Positions 1 to 6,029 of a DNA stretch of 6,029 bases are shown here, piece after piece (position 1 is the stretch's first letter; the number at the start of each line of letters is the position of its first letter). The notes below the pieces were generated by a model. It saw only the letters and a list, made by a program, of their open reading frames with translations. It had not been told where the DNA came from and ran no database searches. Position numbers and translations under genes: made by a program. Source of the stretch: Planctomycetaceae bacterium. Its GTDB lineage: Bacteria > Planctomycetota > Planctomycetia > Pirellulales > Pirellulaceae. The DNA is taken from the NCBI GenBank assembly GCA_002685655.1, contig NYXM01000013.1, forward strand, positions 1-6,029, given 5' to 3'.

Positions 1-1
1 C

Positions 2-43
2 CGCTACCTGGAAGGAAAGCTGGGCAAACCCACGAGACAATAG
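2..43 (+). CDS. Possible C-terminal end of a plus-strand gene (partial)
   Basis: Reading frame 2 is open from the window edge to a TAG at 41-43 and encodes RYLEGKLGKPTRQ. The peptide looks like an ordinary hydrophilic protein C-terminus, and it would leave a 21-base gap to the convergent stop of the oxidoreductase gene at 65. With only 13 codons visible, chance cannot be excluded and no family can be named. Frame 1 is also open here, so the choice of frame rests only on the more protein-like composition and on the stop falling just before the neighbouring gene's end. Confidence 0.3.
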   Translation, partial: RYLEGKLGKPTRQ

Positions 44-64
44 CGAAACTCTGGCTATCGTGGG

Positions 65-1375
65 CTAACAATTGCGAGTCGCGGCACTAGTCATTTCAAG
101 GATCGCGTCCGGTTGCCTTTCGGCCCCCAGTCGGTGAGAGATATTTGCCATGTGGCAGAGCGCGGCGGAGAGGTGCCCATCCAGGATGTCAGCGTTCAAA
201 TCGCTGGCCTTCCTGCTGCGAATCGCCGCAATAAAGTTCTTCTGATGTGGGCTTGTCGAAGTGTCGCCCTCCCGACGGTCCTCGAAACTTTTGATTTTTT
301 GGCCCCGGACGTCGTAGGCAGTGGTCACTTTTCTGTCACTTACGACCGAACCGCCTTCACACTGGAAAATGATCCCTTTGCCGACACCGCGAAGCTTGTC
401 CATTGTCTTGCTCCCCTGTTTCTCGGGCAGTCCTCGCACCTCGCAAATGATCGGCGCAGGATCGTAGTCCAACAACGCGATCTGTGTGTTTGGCGTTTGT
501 CCGTCGTCGTCAAACTGGAATCGACCGCCGATACTCATCGCTCGACGCGGTAGTCCACTCTGTCCCAAGATCCAGCGGCAGCGATCGAGATAGTGCACTC
601 CGTTGTTGCCGATCTCTCCGTTTGCCGTTGCCCAGTCCCAGTGCCAAAGGTAATGGAGTTCTTTTCGTATCAGGTCCGTCTTGGGTGCCGGGCCAAGCCA
701 CTGGTTGTAATCCACCGATGCCCGTATGGGCTGTGGACCGGAAACCTTCCCAATACTCTCGCGCCGTCGATAGACGATCGCCCGAGCAAGCTCTACCTTC
801 CCCAACTCGCCGCCACGAATATACTCGGCCAGCTGTGACTCAACGTCCGAAGACCGCGCCTGCGTTCCCGTTTGGACAATCCGTTTGTACTTTCGAGCGG
901 CGTTGACCATCTGGCGTCCTTCCCAAATGTTGTAGGACGCTGGCTTCTCGACGTAGACATCCTTGCTCGCCTGGCAGGCCCAGACGGTCGCCAGGGCATG
1001 CCAGTGGTTTGGCAAGGCGATAAATACCGCGTCAATCTCCCTATCGTCGAAGACATCTCGCATGTCCTTGTACTTCTTTATCTTCTTGGCCCGCCCATTG
1101 AGCTTCTTGTATTCGTGTTCGAGCAAAGCCTCGTCAATGTCGCAGAGCGCAGTGAGTCTTGCACCGGAGACCTGCTTCAGCCGATCGATCAGTTGGCGGC
1201 CACGCCCTCCCACGCCGCCGAATCCTCCCATGCCGATCATCGCGACTCGAATGTCGTTGTTCGCGCCAATTGGTTTCGCGAACGGTGCAGCCGCACACCG
1301 CCGGCTTGGTGTGGCCAACGCCATTCCGCCGGCCACACTGCTTCCCATGAAAGCTCTGCGAGTGATTGAGTTCAT
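65..1375 (-). CDS. Gfo/Idh/MocA family oxidoreductase with Tat signal
   Basis: Predicted NAD(P)-dependent oxidoreductase of the Gfo/Idh/MocA family, 436 aa from the chosen start. Residues 5-11 (TRRAFMG) form a twin-arginine motif followed by a Gly/Ala-rich stretch, so the protein is probably exported folded with its cofactor. Residues 43-59 hold the glycine-rich Rossmann loop (VAMIGMGGFGG) and D79 ends the second strand (ALCDID). N123-H124 sit in the usual LPNHWH segment. E143-K144-P145 is the family EKP motif with the likely catalytic lysine. GEIGNNGVHYLD (253-264) matches the family's C-terminal-domain segment carrying an active-site histidine (H261). The start at 1375 is preferred over an in-frame ATG at 1408 because GGAG lies 7 bases upstream and it puts the Arg pair near the N-terminus. 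The longer form would have 447 aa. Substrate is unknown; sugars, sugar acids and inositols are typical. It is the last gene of a co-directional trio, 94 bases after the sulfatase. Confidence 0.93.
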   Translation of the reverse strand: MNSITRRAFMGSSVAGGMALATPSRRCAAAPFAKPIGANNDIRVAMIGMGGFGGVGGRGRQLIDRLKQVSGARLTALCDIDEALLEHEYKKLNGRAKKIKKYKDMRDVFDDREIDAVFIALPNHWHALATVWACQASKDVYVEKPASYNIWEGRQMVNAARKYKRIVQTGTQARSSDVESQLAEYIRGGELGKVELARAIVYRRRESIGKVSGPQPIRASVDYNQWLGPAPKTDLIRKELHYLWHWDWATANGEIGNNGVHYLDRCRWILGQSGLPRRAMSIGGRFQFDDDGQTPNTQIALLDYDPAPIICEVRGLPEKQGSKTMDKLRGVGKGIIFQCEGGSVVSDRKVTTAYDVRGQKIKSFEDRREGDTSTSPHQKNFIAAIRSRKASDLNADILDGHLSAALCHMANISHRLGAERQPDAILEMTSAATRNC

Positions 1376-1382
1376 CGAATCT

Positions 1383-1389
1383 CTCCCTT
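1383..1389 (-). promoter_or_regulatory. Ribosome binding site deciding the oxidoreductase start
   Basis: On the minus strand this reads AAGGGAG, with its GGAG core at 1386-1383 and a 7-base spacer to the ATG at 1375. The alternative ATG at 1408 has only a GGGGAAAG about 9 bases away. The first site is the better spaced and also gives a normal-length Tat leader. Confidence 0.6.
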
Positions 1390-1469
1390 GTACTGACGCG
1401 TTGTTCATCTACCGCGACTTTCCCCAAGAGTGACGCCTCCGGTCAATCCATGAGTACAGAATCAGCGAA

Positions 1470-2900
1470 TCACTCCTTGCGTCCGGTCAATTCTGCGAGG
1501 TGCTCTTTGAGTTCGTCCAGGCTTGCCTGAAAGGCGGGATCGTTAACACGGTTGTGCATTTCATATGGATCGTTCTTGAGGTCATACAGTTCGTCCATTC
1601 CTTCGAGTTCCGAATATCGTATGTACTTGTAAAGCGACGTCCTGACGGCTTCATAACCCATGTTGTGGATTCGCGGGAAAACCGTATCTGAATAGTATTG
1701 GATTAGGAACGACGTACGCCACCCGTTTGGCCGCTTGCCTGCCAAGAGCGGTATCAGGCTGCGACCGTCCATCGCGTCCTTCGATCTGGCGTTAGCCAGA
1801 ATAAGCAAGGTCGGCGCCAGGTCGATGCTCAATGCAAGCTCGTCGATGATGGATCCCGATTTGGCCAGTGCGGGATATCGCACCAGCATTGGAATCCGGA
1901 TCGCTTCCTCGTAGGCCAAACGCCGCTCGACGCTCAATCCGTGCTCCCCGTTCCAGTAACCGTGATCGCTTGTGAAAACGATTACCGTGTTGTCAAGTTG
2001 ACCGCTGTCTTCCAGGGCGTCGAACAGTTGCGTCACACCTTCATCGATTCCGGTCAACATTCGCAGTCGGTCGCGGATCGTCTCATCTCCCGTCCCAGTC
2101 GCTCTGCTCAGCGGCGGAAGACCGTCCACAGATCGAAGCAGTGCCGGCTTGTCGTCCGGCGAGTCCGCTACGTTGAGTCGTCGAGGAATTGGCGATTGAC
2201 TATAGAGTTTTTTGTGCCGAGCAGTCGGCAGGAATTTCGATCCACTGGGATCGGAGACGCTCCCATCGTCGTACTGCACCAGTTCCGGATGCAGGGCTTT
2301 GTGAGCCAGGTACAGACAGAATGGTTTCGTTCTCGGTTGCCGAACAAATCGAGCGGCCCGGTCGTTTAGCACATCCGTCGTGTGGCCTTGAAATTGGATC
2401 CGCATCCCGTTTTCATTGAGCGTTGGATCAAAGGATGTCCCCTGGCCAGCCATACATGCCCAATAATCGAAGCCTGGACGAGCCGTATCGTCGTTGCCCA
2501 TATGCCACTTGCCCACATACCCCGTCTCATAGCCGTTCTCGTGAAGAATTCTGGGAAACGTCACCAGCTTGTGACTTTGTCGACTGCGGTTCGTATTGTC
2601 GACGATGCCATGCCGGTGAGCGTACTTGCCTGTCAGCAAGCTCGCCCTGGCCGGTGAGCAGAGTGGTGACGTGCAGAAAGCATTGCGAAAACGAGCCCCT
2701 TCACGGGCAATTCGGTCGATGCCCGGCGTTCGTACAAAAGGATGACCTGCACACCCGATCTCATCCCAGCGCAAGTCATCGACGAGGATGACGAGAATAT
2801 TCGGGCTACTGGCTAAGGCCGAGGAGAACGGCGCCGTGGCAACGAGCAACAGCGCGGACAACAGTGTCAGGCAGATCAATCGCGCAGTCATCAGGGGCAT
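1470..2900 (-). CDS. Secreted S1-type (formylglycine) sulfatase
   Basis: Arylsulfatase-type enzyme of 476 aa that hydrolyses a sulfate ester, probably on a carbohydrate, in the periplasm or outside the cell. Residues 5-31 form a signal peptide with a hydrophobic core (LLSALLLVATAPF) and an Ala/Ser-rich end. D41-D42 (VDDLRW) are the N-terminal metal ligands. C81-S-P-A-R85 within CSPARASLLTGK is the type I signature; C81 should be converted to formylglycine. K131-W-H133 and AHKALH (199-204) match the catalytic Lys/His positions, and D312-H313 in TSDHG are the second pair of metal ligands. The C-terminal LYDLKNDPYEMHN segment is standard for the family. Length is typical and no key residue is missing. 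A maturase (FGE/SUMF1-like) is needed and is not in the window. The ATG at 2900 has no clear Shine-Dalgarno; codon 4 (2891) is another possible start. It lies 82 bases after the upstream gene and 94 before the oxidoreductase. The natural substrate cannot be read from sequence. Confidence 0.96.
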   Translation of the reverse strand: MPLMTARLICLTLLSALLLVATAPFSSALASSPNILVILVDDLRWDEIGCAGHPFVRTPGIDRIAREGARFRNAFCTSPLCSPARASLLTGKYAHRHGIVDNTNRSRQSHKLVTFPRILHENGYETGYVGKWHMGNDDTARPGFDYWACMAGQGTSFDPTLNENGMRIQFQGHTTDVLNDRAARFVRQPRTKPFCLYLAHKALHPELVQYDDGSVSDPSGSKFLPTARHKKLYSQSPIPRRLNVADSPDDKPALLRSVDGLPPLSRATGTGDETIRDRLRMLTGIDEGVTQLFDALEDSGQLDNTVIVFTSDHGYWNGEHGLSVERRLAYEEAIRIPMLVRYPALAKSGSIIDELALSIDLAPTLLILANARSKDAMDGRSLIPLLAGKRPNGWRTSFLIQYYSDTVFPRIHNMGYEAVRTSLYKYIRYSELEGMDELYDLKNDPYEMHNRVNDPAFQASLDELKEHLAELTGRKE

Positions 2901-2982
2901 CCATTTTGGTGTCGCAGAAATGGGAAGATGCTGCGTGACGCTTGTCCCGATTGTCTCAGGCCGCTGGTTTCAACCAACCGAA

Positions 2983-4602
2983 TCACCGATCACCTCCCTT
3001 TGCTTCTTCATCTCGGGTTGGCCGCTTCTCAGGTCGCTCGGAACGGCGCCTTTTTCTGGGAGGTCGGTCACCGGGACGTTCAAAACGGCGCCGTTGCCTG
3101 CCGAGGGTCCTATCGGATAGCGCGGCAGGTGCCTTGGCCGGATACGGATCGGGTGACACGAAATCAATTGTCTTGGCCGGCGGAAGGGCATTGCGATACT
3201 GCTTGTAAGAGGCGTCGACCCAGGGATCCCAAGTCCGGCCCTGCCGTTTCGCTCCGTCGATAATCAGGCCAGCGTGTTCTTTCAGGATCTTCACGTGCTC
3301 GCTGTCATCCTCAGTCATCCAGCGATCACAATAATCGCCAAAGGCATCGTGATTCCATATAGCTTCGGCGTGCATGATCCGGATCGACAGTGCGGTGGCG
3401 ATCCAGGCATGGCTGGTGCAACAACGTCGGTACGCTTCGGCCGTCTTACCGGGATTTGAGAACTTCGTTCCTTTGCCATCATCCGGCCATTGGGACGGAT
3501 GAACGGGTTCGGCGAAGAAACCGCGGGAATCCTGGTCAGGGTACAGACCCCAGCCACTCTTGCCGATGTGCCCGGCAAACAGTGCCGTGGCCCCAGTCCA
3601 TCCCTTGCCGTAAACCGTCTGATCATCCTCCTGGAACACAATGTGCGGAAAGGTCTTTTCCGGCCTCGCCATTGCCTCGCTGCCAAACATAATGCCTGCG
3701 AACACGATCGGCCATTTGCGACCCTGGCCATGTCCTCCTAATGTCTCCCAGCCAGCCCAACCAGCTTCCAGAGTGCCATAGAGGTCGATCCCGTGTTGCA
3801 CGAAGTTCACAAGGAGCTTCTCCTTCTCTTCGTCAGGGAAATCACACATCAAGATCAACGTTGCCATGCCTCCGGCTCGCGACGTCTCACGACCATATTG
3901 CGCCGCGTACTCGGCGGGAGCGCCCTTGTTCTGACGCATGACGTCTACCCAGCAGCGTTGAAAGTGTTTGGCGAATTCGGTGGGCGAGGGCGTGCCTTCG
4001 ACGGGTTTCAGTTTAGGCAATAAGTCGCGACGCAAATTCCTCGCCAGGAAGATCCTATTTTCACGGTCGCAGAATGCGGGCCGGAAGGCATCAGACGGTT
4101 GAGCGGCGTCTATGCAAGTCAACACAGACACAGAGCGGACCCAACATCTGGCCATCCCGTTTTCAGGCTTAAACGGCCAAAGCATCTGAGGAAACTGTCG
4201 CTCCTTCTCCGCGCTGACCGACGAAAGTAACGAGTCGCCAGGTTTCATCGCGATCGGTGGCACCGAGCGCATGCCTGCATCGTAGCTGTTGCCCCTCGAG
4301 GCGCGGGAATCAAAGCCTGACTTCCCTCGCCTTGGATTGAGGTTTAACACCGAGCCGTTCATGCCATCCGCCGGCGCAGGGTCAATCTCGACAACTGTGA
4401 CTGGACCCACCACATAATAATCGCCGTTGACGAACTGCCCGATTGGCACCTCCCTGTCAAACTTCCAGGTGACGCCGTGCTGGGAAACTTGTTGGGCCTT
4501 TGCCAAATCGGGCGAGGACTGTGCGATTGCGTCATGCCGGACGCCCATGATCGCGAAACAACAGAGAGCTGTTACCAAACGCAAATTGACCATTTCATTC
4601 AT
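2983..4602 (-). CDS. Secreted protein of unknown function, probable alpha/alpha-toroid body, Arg-rich tail
   Basis: No named family is recognised with certainty. From the chosen start it has 539 aa. Residues 1-27 are a signal peptide (hydrophobic stretch near 9-21, AIA before Q28). Residues about 42-130 form a beta-rich domain (VTWKFD, GQFVNGDYYVVGPV, then a PGDSLLSS turn), which I recall at the N-terminus of various secreted planctomycete and Bacteroidetes proteins. The rest to about 480 is rich in amphipathic helix and aromatic residues, with GGHGQGRKWPIVFAG at 289-303 and WNHDAFGDYCDRWM at 416-429. These resemble helical-barrel polysaccharide lyases or glycosidases; that is an inference. 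Residues 498-539 are a low-complexity tail with 15 Arg. Start 4602 is preferred over 4623 because GAAAGG lies 7 bases upstream and the leader is a normal size; the longer form has 546 aa. It is the first gene of the trio, followed by the sulfatase after 82 bases, which suggests action on a sulfated glycan. Confidence 0.85.
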   Translation of the reverse strand: MNEMVNLRLVTALCCFAIMGVRHDAIAQSSPDLAKAQQVSQHGVTWKFDREVPIGQFVNGDYYVVGPVTVVEIDPAPADGMNGSVLNLNPRRGKSGFDSRASRGNSYDAGMRSVPPIAMKPGDSLLSSVSAEKERQFPQMLWPFKPENGMARCWVRSVSVLTCIDAAQPSDAFRPAFCDRENRIFLARNLRRDLLPKLKPVEGTPSPTEFAKHFQRCWVDVMRQNKGAPAEYAAQYGRETSRAGGMATLILMCDFPDEEKEKLLVNFVQHGIDLYGTLEAGWAGWETLGGHGQGRKWPIVFAGIMFGSEAMARPEKTFPHIVFQEDDQTVYGKGWTGATALFAGHIGKSGWGLYPDQDSRGFFAEPVHPSQWPDDGKGTKFSNPGKTAEAYRRCCTSHAWIATALSIRIMHAEAIWNHDAFGDYCDRWMTEDDSEHVKILKEHAGLIIDGAKRQGRTWDPWVDASYKQYRNALPPAKTIDFVSPDPYPAKAPAALSDRTLGRQRRRFERPGDRPPRKRRRSERPEKRPTRDEEAKGGDR

Positions 4603-4609
4603 CTTCCGG

Positions 4610-4615
4610 CCTTTC
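4610..4615 (-). promoter_or_regulatory. Ribosome binding site favouring the internal start
   Basis: Minus-strand GAAAGG with a 7-base spacer to the ATG at 4602. The ATG at 4623 has no purine-rich site at a useful distance. A third in-frame ATG at 4593 would also leave the hydrophobic signal core intact, so the start is only moderately certain. Confidence 0.4.
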
Positions 4616-4673
4616 TCATTCATGAGCTGTTTCGAGTTCTGTCATCACATCGATCCGGATGGTAATGACATGG

Positions 4674-4819
4674 AACGAGCACTGCTGTTTCTCACCACAT
4701 TTTGGACTTCTCGGCACGAGTTCTCAACACCGCGTCTCCTGAATACCGCCATGTACCGACTTCGAGCCTCGCACGTCTCGCGCCCAAAAGTCCAGAATGT
4801 CGTGATTGACAGCAGCGTT
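4674..4819. repeat. Long imperfect inverted repeat / hairpin 1
   Basis: Arms 4682-4720 and 4777-4815 pair in a single register without gaps: 31 Watson-Crick and 2 G-U pairs over 39 positions, around a 56-base loop (4721-4776). The best blocks are 4682-4688 (CTGCTGT) with 4809-4815 (ACAGCAG), and 4697-4709 (ACATTTTGGACTT) with 4788-4800 (AAGTCCAGAATGT). Outside this, AACG at 4674-4677 pairs with CGTT at 4816-4819 across a 4-base bulge. No clear target-site duplication is visible. It could be a MITE- or REP-like interspersed element, a structured RNA, or an unusual regulatory leader of the minus-strand operon, whose first start codon is 72 bases away. Confidence 0.7.
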
Positions 4820-4822
4820 GAG

Positions 4823-4887
4823 CTGCAAACATCGCGACCCAATATCTGCGGCCATGTTGTGGCGATATGGGCGTGATCTGTTTGCAG
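4823..4887. repeat. Hairpin 2, adjacent bulged stem-loop
   Basis: Outer stem CTGCAAAC (4823-4830) pairs perfectly with GTTTGCAG (4880-4887). After a 2-base bulge at 4878-4879, ATCGCG (4831-4836) pairs with CGTGAT (4872-4877, one G-U). CCCA (4838-4841) then pairs with TGGG (4868-4871), and TATC (4843-4846) with GATA (4864-4867), with single-base bulges at 4837 and 4842. That gives 22 pairs over 24 positions and a loop of about 17 bases. It starts four bases after hairpin 1 ends, so the two probably belong to one element. The bulged, nearly continuous stem with a G-U pair resembles folded RNA more than a protein-binding palindrome. Confidence 0.65.
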
Positions 4888-5104
4888 AGCACGGGTACAG
4901 CTTTTCAGTCGGATTCCTACGTCGTCCGATGTAACCGGCGGCTATACGTGAGTTGCCTTCGCGCCCTCGTTCGTGAACACCTCCGTGAGTTAGAAGCTCC
5001 GCTTGGCCGCTTCAGTATGATGTCCAACTTCCACCTGATTATTCCGTCCTAATCGTTCTGTCCCGGCTTCGGAGTAACATCGCCAAGTCGCCGTGTACCG
5101 ACCG

Positions 5105-5141
5105 ATCCGCCGCCAACGTGCAACCCGTGGCGGTTGCGGAT
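5105..5141. promoter_or_regulatory. GC-rich stem-loop ahead of the transglutaminase-like gene
   Basis: ATCCGC (5105-5110) pairs with GCGGAT (5136-5141) and CGCCA (5111-5115) with TGGCG (5128-5132), giving 11 pairs with a 3-base GTT bulge and a 12-base loop. It ends 67 bases before the ATG at 5209, so it could lie in the leader RNA or be an operator. No run of T follows, which argues against an intrinsic terminator for plus-strand transcription. Confidence 0.35.
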
Positions 5142-5208
5142 ATCCTGCGTAGGTGCTACGAATGCCGAAAACTAGTTTGTGAGAACGACCCCAACCCCTT
5201 TGGCTGCC

Positions 5209-6029
5209 ATGCGAACGCTCATTGGTGTTCTGCTTTTGCTAACGATTGGAGTTCCGGCGTCGGCCGAGGTTCTCTGCCCTCGCGTCACCAGCGAGCATAA
5301 CGCCGACCTTTCTGATCTTGGACGATTCCGCCAGTATCACAAATGGAAGAACAAGCAGGACCAGGAACTGGCTATCGCCATCTGGCAGTACCTGTGTGGT
5401 CAACAGACGGGCCTGTTCCACATGAAAACGGTTAACGACGGGCCAGATCCCTGGGGTGAATACTCGACCGTCCGCGATCCTGTGAAATTGATGAACATCC
5501 ACAACGTGGGCTACTGTGGTATCTTTGGGCCGACACTGGACGGAGTTTTTCACGGCGCCGGATTCGAGCGCGGCCGGGCTTTCGGTGTCCCCGGATGGAA
5601 CCATTGCACGACCGAGGTCTGGTACAACGGCGGCTGGCACTACTTCGATCTTGATGTCCGTGGGGCCTTGATGAAACCGGACGGGACCGTCGCCAGCGTG
5701 GCCGAGGCACAGGCAAACCGCCACCTGTGGGTGAATCCCCAGCGGAAGATCGAACCGTTCTTCCCCAACGACGAAAACAAAGCGAGGGTGTTTGAGATCT
5801 ATCGAGATAGCCGCATCGACAATTACTACCGCTGGTTTCAGGCGGGCCATGTAATGGATTTTCGGTTGCGGCAAGGCGAGACATTCACCCGATGGTGGCG
5901 ACCACAGGGCGGACGTTGGCATCACCTCGATGCATACAACACGGGTTTCATCCGCAAGCTGCTGGAAAAGGACCCCGTTGGATACAAGTCGAACCACCCC
6001 GATTTCTCCATCTGGACTCAAGGCAACGG
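5209..6029 (+). CDS. Secreted transglutaminase-like protein (3' end cut by window)
   Basis: The frame stays open from the ATG at 5209 to the window end, 273 complete codons. Residues 1-19 are a signal peptide (LIGVLLLLTIGV core, ASA before E20). A transglutaminase-like core follows: C103 in NVGYCGIFG, then the AGFERGRAF strand, H132 in WNHCTTEVW and D147 in GGWHYFDLD. These match the Cys-His-Asp triad of the bacterial transglutaminase/protease superfamily in order and spacing. Downstream, LRQGETFTRWW (220-230) and many Trp/His residues suggest a further domain, unrecognised. Members may crosslink or hydrolyse amide bonds, and some are structural; the substrate is unknown. No Shine-Dalgarno precedes the ATG. 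A GTG at 5179 is the other in-frame start, just after a TAG at 5173, but would spoil the leader. It is divergent from the sulfatase operon, so co-regulation is possible. A long minus-strand frame opposite it (5239-6021) is a shadow. Confidence 0.88.
   Translation, partial: MRTLIGVLLLLTIGVPASAEVLCPRVTSEHNADLSDLGRFRQYHKWKNKQDQELAIAIWQYLCGQQTGLFHMKTVNDGPDPWGEYSTVRDPVKLMNIHNVGYCGIFGPTLDGVFHGAGFERGRAFGVPGWNHCTTEVWYNGGWHYFDLDVRGALMKPDGTVASVAEAQANRHLWVNPQRKIEPFFPNDENKARVFEIYRDSRIDNYYRWFQAGHVMDFRLRQGETFTRWWRPQGGRWHHLDAYNTGFIRKLLEKDPVGYKSNHPDFSIWTQGN

Larger units (their letters stand above)
4603..5208. other. Divergent intergenic region with hairpins, no convincing gene
   Basis: This stretch lies between the divergent starts of the minus-strand trio and the plus-strand transglutaminase-like gene, so it should hold both promoters. 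No well-spaced -35/-10 pair stands out on either strand. A TTGACA occurs at 4806-4811 on the plus strand but lacks a good -10 partner. Short open frames cross the region on both strands but show no motif, no good ribosome site and no protein-like composition. The notable content is three hairpins, annotated separately (4674-4819, 4823-4887, 5105-5141). Bases 4888-5104 contain only weak short inverted repeats and an 8-base direct repeat CGTGAGTT (4947-4954 and 4984-4991) that could be chance. Confidence 0.75.

Noticed and set aside
40..58. Possible bidirectional terminator (ATAGC 40-44 with GCTAT 54-58) between the convergent gene ends
   Set aside because: Only five pairs with a 9-base loop and no T-run on either side; too weak to call.
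872..1433. Overlapping plus-strand open frames opposite the oxidoreductase
   Set aside because: They lie inside a gene with clear family motifs on the other strand, overlap each other, and have no domain-like sequence.
1941..2791. Plus-strand open frames opposite the sulfatase
   Set aside because: They are antisense to conserved sulfatase motifs and have Arg/Ser/His-rich shadow composition.
2965..2976. TGGTT-TC-AACCA palindrome between the sulfatase and the unknown gene
   Set aside because: Five-base arms with a 2-base loop and no T-run; likely chance, and termination here would break an apparent operon.
4653..4660. ATCCGGAT palindrome as an operator
   Set aside because: Eight-base palindromes are frequent by chance and no second copy was seen nearby.
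4806..4811. TTGACA as a -35 box
   Set aside because: The hexamer 17 bases downstream (ACATCG) is a poor -10, and the motif lies within a hairpin arm.
4645..4892. Short minus-strand frames (65 and 66 codons) in the intergenic region as small proteins
   Set aside because: They run through the arms and loop of hairpin 1, overlap in different frames, and lack ribosome sites. The DNA structure explains this stretch better than coding does.
5239..6021. Long minus-strand open frame of 260 codons opposite the transglutaminase-like gene
   Set aside because: The plus-strand frame has a signal peptide and a full catalytic triad. The antisense frame shows no recognisable motif and has the look of a GC-rich shadow frame.
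1..6029. CRISPR array, tRNA, rRNA or transposase gene
   Set aside because: No regularly spaced repeats, no cloverleaf or rRNA segments, and no transposase motifs were seen on either strand.

Overview
The window looks like chromosomal DNA from a marine-type planctomycete (Planctomycetota; a Rhodopirellula/Pirellulales-like organism is my best guess). This rests on moderate GC content and on four secreted or exported proteins of kinds that crowd planctomycete genomes: a formylglycine-type sulfatase, a Tat-exported Gfo/Idh/MocA oxidoreductase, a large secreted protein of uncharacterised type, and a secreted transglutaminase-like protein. The taxon is an inference from gene style. No marker gene is present.

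Layout, left to right: (1) bases 2-43 may be the last 13 codons of a plus-strand gene that converges on the next one. (2) 65-1375, minus: Gfo/Idh/MocA oxidoreductase with a twin-arginine signal. (3) 1470-2900, minus: secreted type I (S1) sulfatase with its catalytic and metal-binding motifs intact. (4) 2983-4602, minus: secreted protein of 539 aa with a recurring N-terminal domain, a probable helical (alpha/alpha) catalytic-type body and an arginine-rich tail. (5) 4603-5208: a divergent intergenic region of about 600 bases, with two long imperfect hairpins next to each other and a smaller one near its right end. (6) 5209 to the window end, plus: secreted transglutaminase-like protein with a complete Cys-His-Asp triad, cut off by the window.

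The three minus-strand genes are co-directional with gaps of 82 and 94 bases and are plausibly one transcription unit, read as unknown secreted protein, then sulfatase, then oxidoreductase. A reasonable but unproven reading is a small locus for extracytoplasmic breakdown of a sulfated polysaccharide: the large secreted protein would act on the glycan, the sulfatase would remove sulfate esters, and the oxidoreductase would act on a sugar or sugar acid. The divergent transglutaminase-like gene may share the control region.

The strongest unexplained signal is the hairpin pair at 4674-4887. The first has arms of about 39 bases with 31 Watson-Crick pairs around a 56-base loop. The second has 22 pairs with small bulges. 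Their length and proximity argue against chance and suggest an interspersed hairpin repeat (MITE- or REP-like) or a structured RNA.
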